Of a DNA stretch of 8,603 nucleotides, positions 8,137-8,603 are shown piece after piece (positions within the stretch are counted from its first letter, which is position 1; each line of letters opens with the position of its first letter). The notes beneath the pieces are model-generated. The model was not told the origin of the DNA. It saw only the letters and a program-made list of their open reading frames with translations, and searched no databases. The translations under genes were made by a program, and so were the position numbers. Source of the DNA: CAJXTB01 sp047626195 (lineage in GTDB: Bacteria; Myxococcota_A; UBA796; GCA-2862545); the NCBI GenBank assembly GCA_047626195.1, contig JBLHSN010000265.1:1-8603 (forward strand), given 5' to 3'.

Positions 8137-8198
8137 TTCGCTCCAGGGGATGACAACCCCGTAGCGCGCGCCGGCCCACGCGACAGGTCAATGCATCA
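8137..8198 (-). other. Short gap between the VTT membrane-protein gene and gltB
   Basis: This 62-base gap carries the gltB ribosome-binding site (GGAG, 8144-8141) and a small hairpin just upstream of it, CCCC/GGGG (8157-8160 with 8146-8149) around a 7-base loop. A TTGACC at 8191-8186 resembles a -35 box, but no TATAAT-like -10 box lies at proper spacing. No terminator is evident, so read-through from the upstream gene into gltB is plausible. Confidence 0.4.
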
Positions 8199-8603
8199 TC
8201 AGGTTTCAAGCGAGGCTTGGGCGCGGCGCCTGCCAACCCAGCTCATCACCCACTTTACAACCACTGGAAATACGCCGAGCAGCGCGAAACTACCGAGCAG
8301 AACCGGGGATAAGATACCCGCTGGTGATTCCAGATTTGCGAGCTGGGTACCGGCATTTACGTAGACGGCTGTACCGGCCAACATGCCAACCTGACTGACG
8401 ATGTAGAAGGTCAAAATACGGATACGCGTCAGTCCGAGTACCAGATTGACGACAAAAAATGGGAACAGCGGGATGAGGCGCAGCGAGAAGACGTAGAAGG
8501 CGCCGTCGCGCTCCACTCCTTGTTGGATGAGGGTGAGACGCTCACCAAAGCGCGCCTCCAACCAATCTCGCAGCAGGTACCGACTCATCAAGAAGGCGAG
8601 TGT
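8199..8603 (-). CDS. TVP38/TMEM64 (VTT/DedA-like) family membrane protein, partial (5' end off the right edge)
   Basis: The frame is open to the window edge, giving 134 C-terminal residues before TGA at 8201-8199. TTG and ATG codons at 8591-8586 are probably internal, because the family is normally about 200-250 residues and upstream codons (TLAF) continue the hydrophobic pattern. The visible part has the family core: the sequence after GAFYVF leads into RLIPLFPFFVVNLVLG (42-57), with the conserved R42, P45, P48, N53 and G57 of the re-entrant loop. Then come a membrane segment (about 63-83) ending GTAVYVNAG and a last hydrophobic helix (about 97-119) before a basic tail (GRRR). Relatives are inner-membrane proteins such as E. 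coli YdjX/YdjZ; the wider VTT/DedA superfamily includes lipid scramblases and flippases, but the role here is not established. It lies 62 bases upstream of gltB on the same strand. Confidence 0.87.
   Translation of the reverse strand, partial: TLAFLMSRYLLRDWLEARFGERLTLIQQGVERDGAFYVFSLRLIPLFPFFVVNLVLGLTRIRILTFYIVSQVGMLAGTAVYVNAGTQLANLESPAGILSPVLLGSFALLGVFPVVVKWVMSWVGRRRAQASLET

Noticed and set aside
8186..8191. TTGACC on the minus strand as the -35 box of a gltB promoter
   Set aside because: No acceptable -10 box lies 16-18 bases downstream; that stretch is almost entirely G and C.
7576..8364. Plus-strand open frame of 262 codons crossing the gltB start and the VTT gene end
   Set aside because: It lies antisense to two clearly identified genes and the gap between them and shows no recognisable motif, so it is a shadow frame.

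Overview
The window is a GC-rich bacterial chromosomal segment with ordinary, densely packed housekeeping genes. It carries no mobile element, CRISPR array, rRNA or tRNA that I can recognise. The two-subunit NADPH-type glutamate synthase, a class III aminotransferase, a VTT/TVP38-type membrane protein and a small lipoprotein point to a Gram-negative-like bacterium. The acidic, D/G-rich, beta-type lipoprotein looks like those abundant in Myxococcota and related former Deltaproteobacteria, but this taxonomic guess is weak and rests only on general appearance.

Layout, left to right. Positions 1-344 (minus strand) hold the 5' part of a lipoprotein gene that starts with TTG and runs off the left edge. 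Positions 345-769 are an intergenic region between this gene and a divergently oriented plus-strand gene; it holds weak promoter-like sequences and short hairpins but no convincing gene. Positions 770-2119 (plus) encode a PLP-dependent class III aminotransferase with a GTG start. A 49-base gap with a large imperfect hairpin (2114-2148) separates it from the convergent glutamate synthase genes. Reading leftwards on the minus strand from the right edge, the order is a VTT-domain membrane protein (partial, 8603 to 8199), gltB (8136 to 3607) and gltD (3614 to 2169).

gltB and gltD encode the large and small subunits of glutamate synthase (GOGAT). Together they convert glutamine and 2-oxoglutarate into two glutamates using NADPH, the second half of the GS/GOGAT ammonia-assimilation pathway. 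The two genes overlap by 8 bases, and the gltD ribosome-binding site lies inside the last gltB codons, so their translation is probably coupled. The VTT gene ends 62 bases before gltB on the same strand and may share a transcript with it, although a functional link is not known. The aminotransferase could use glutamate or alanine as amino donor, but nothing in the sequence fixes its substrate.

I found no previously undescribed multi-gene system here. The points most worth a second look are the TTG-start lipoprotein, the stop-codon-embedding hairpin between the convergent genes, the gltB-gltD overlap, and the membrane-protein gene placed directly before gltB.
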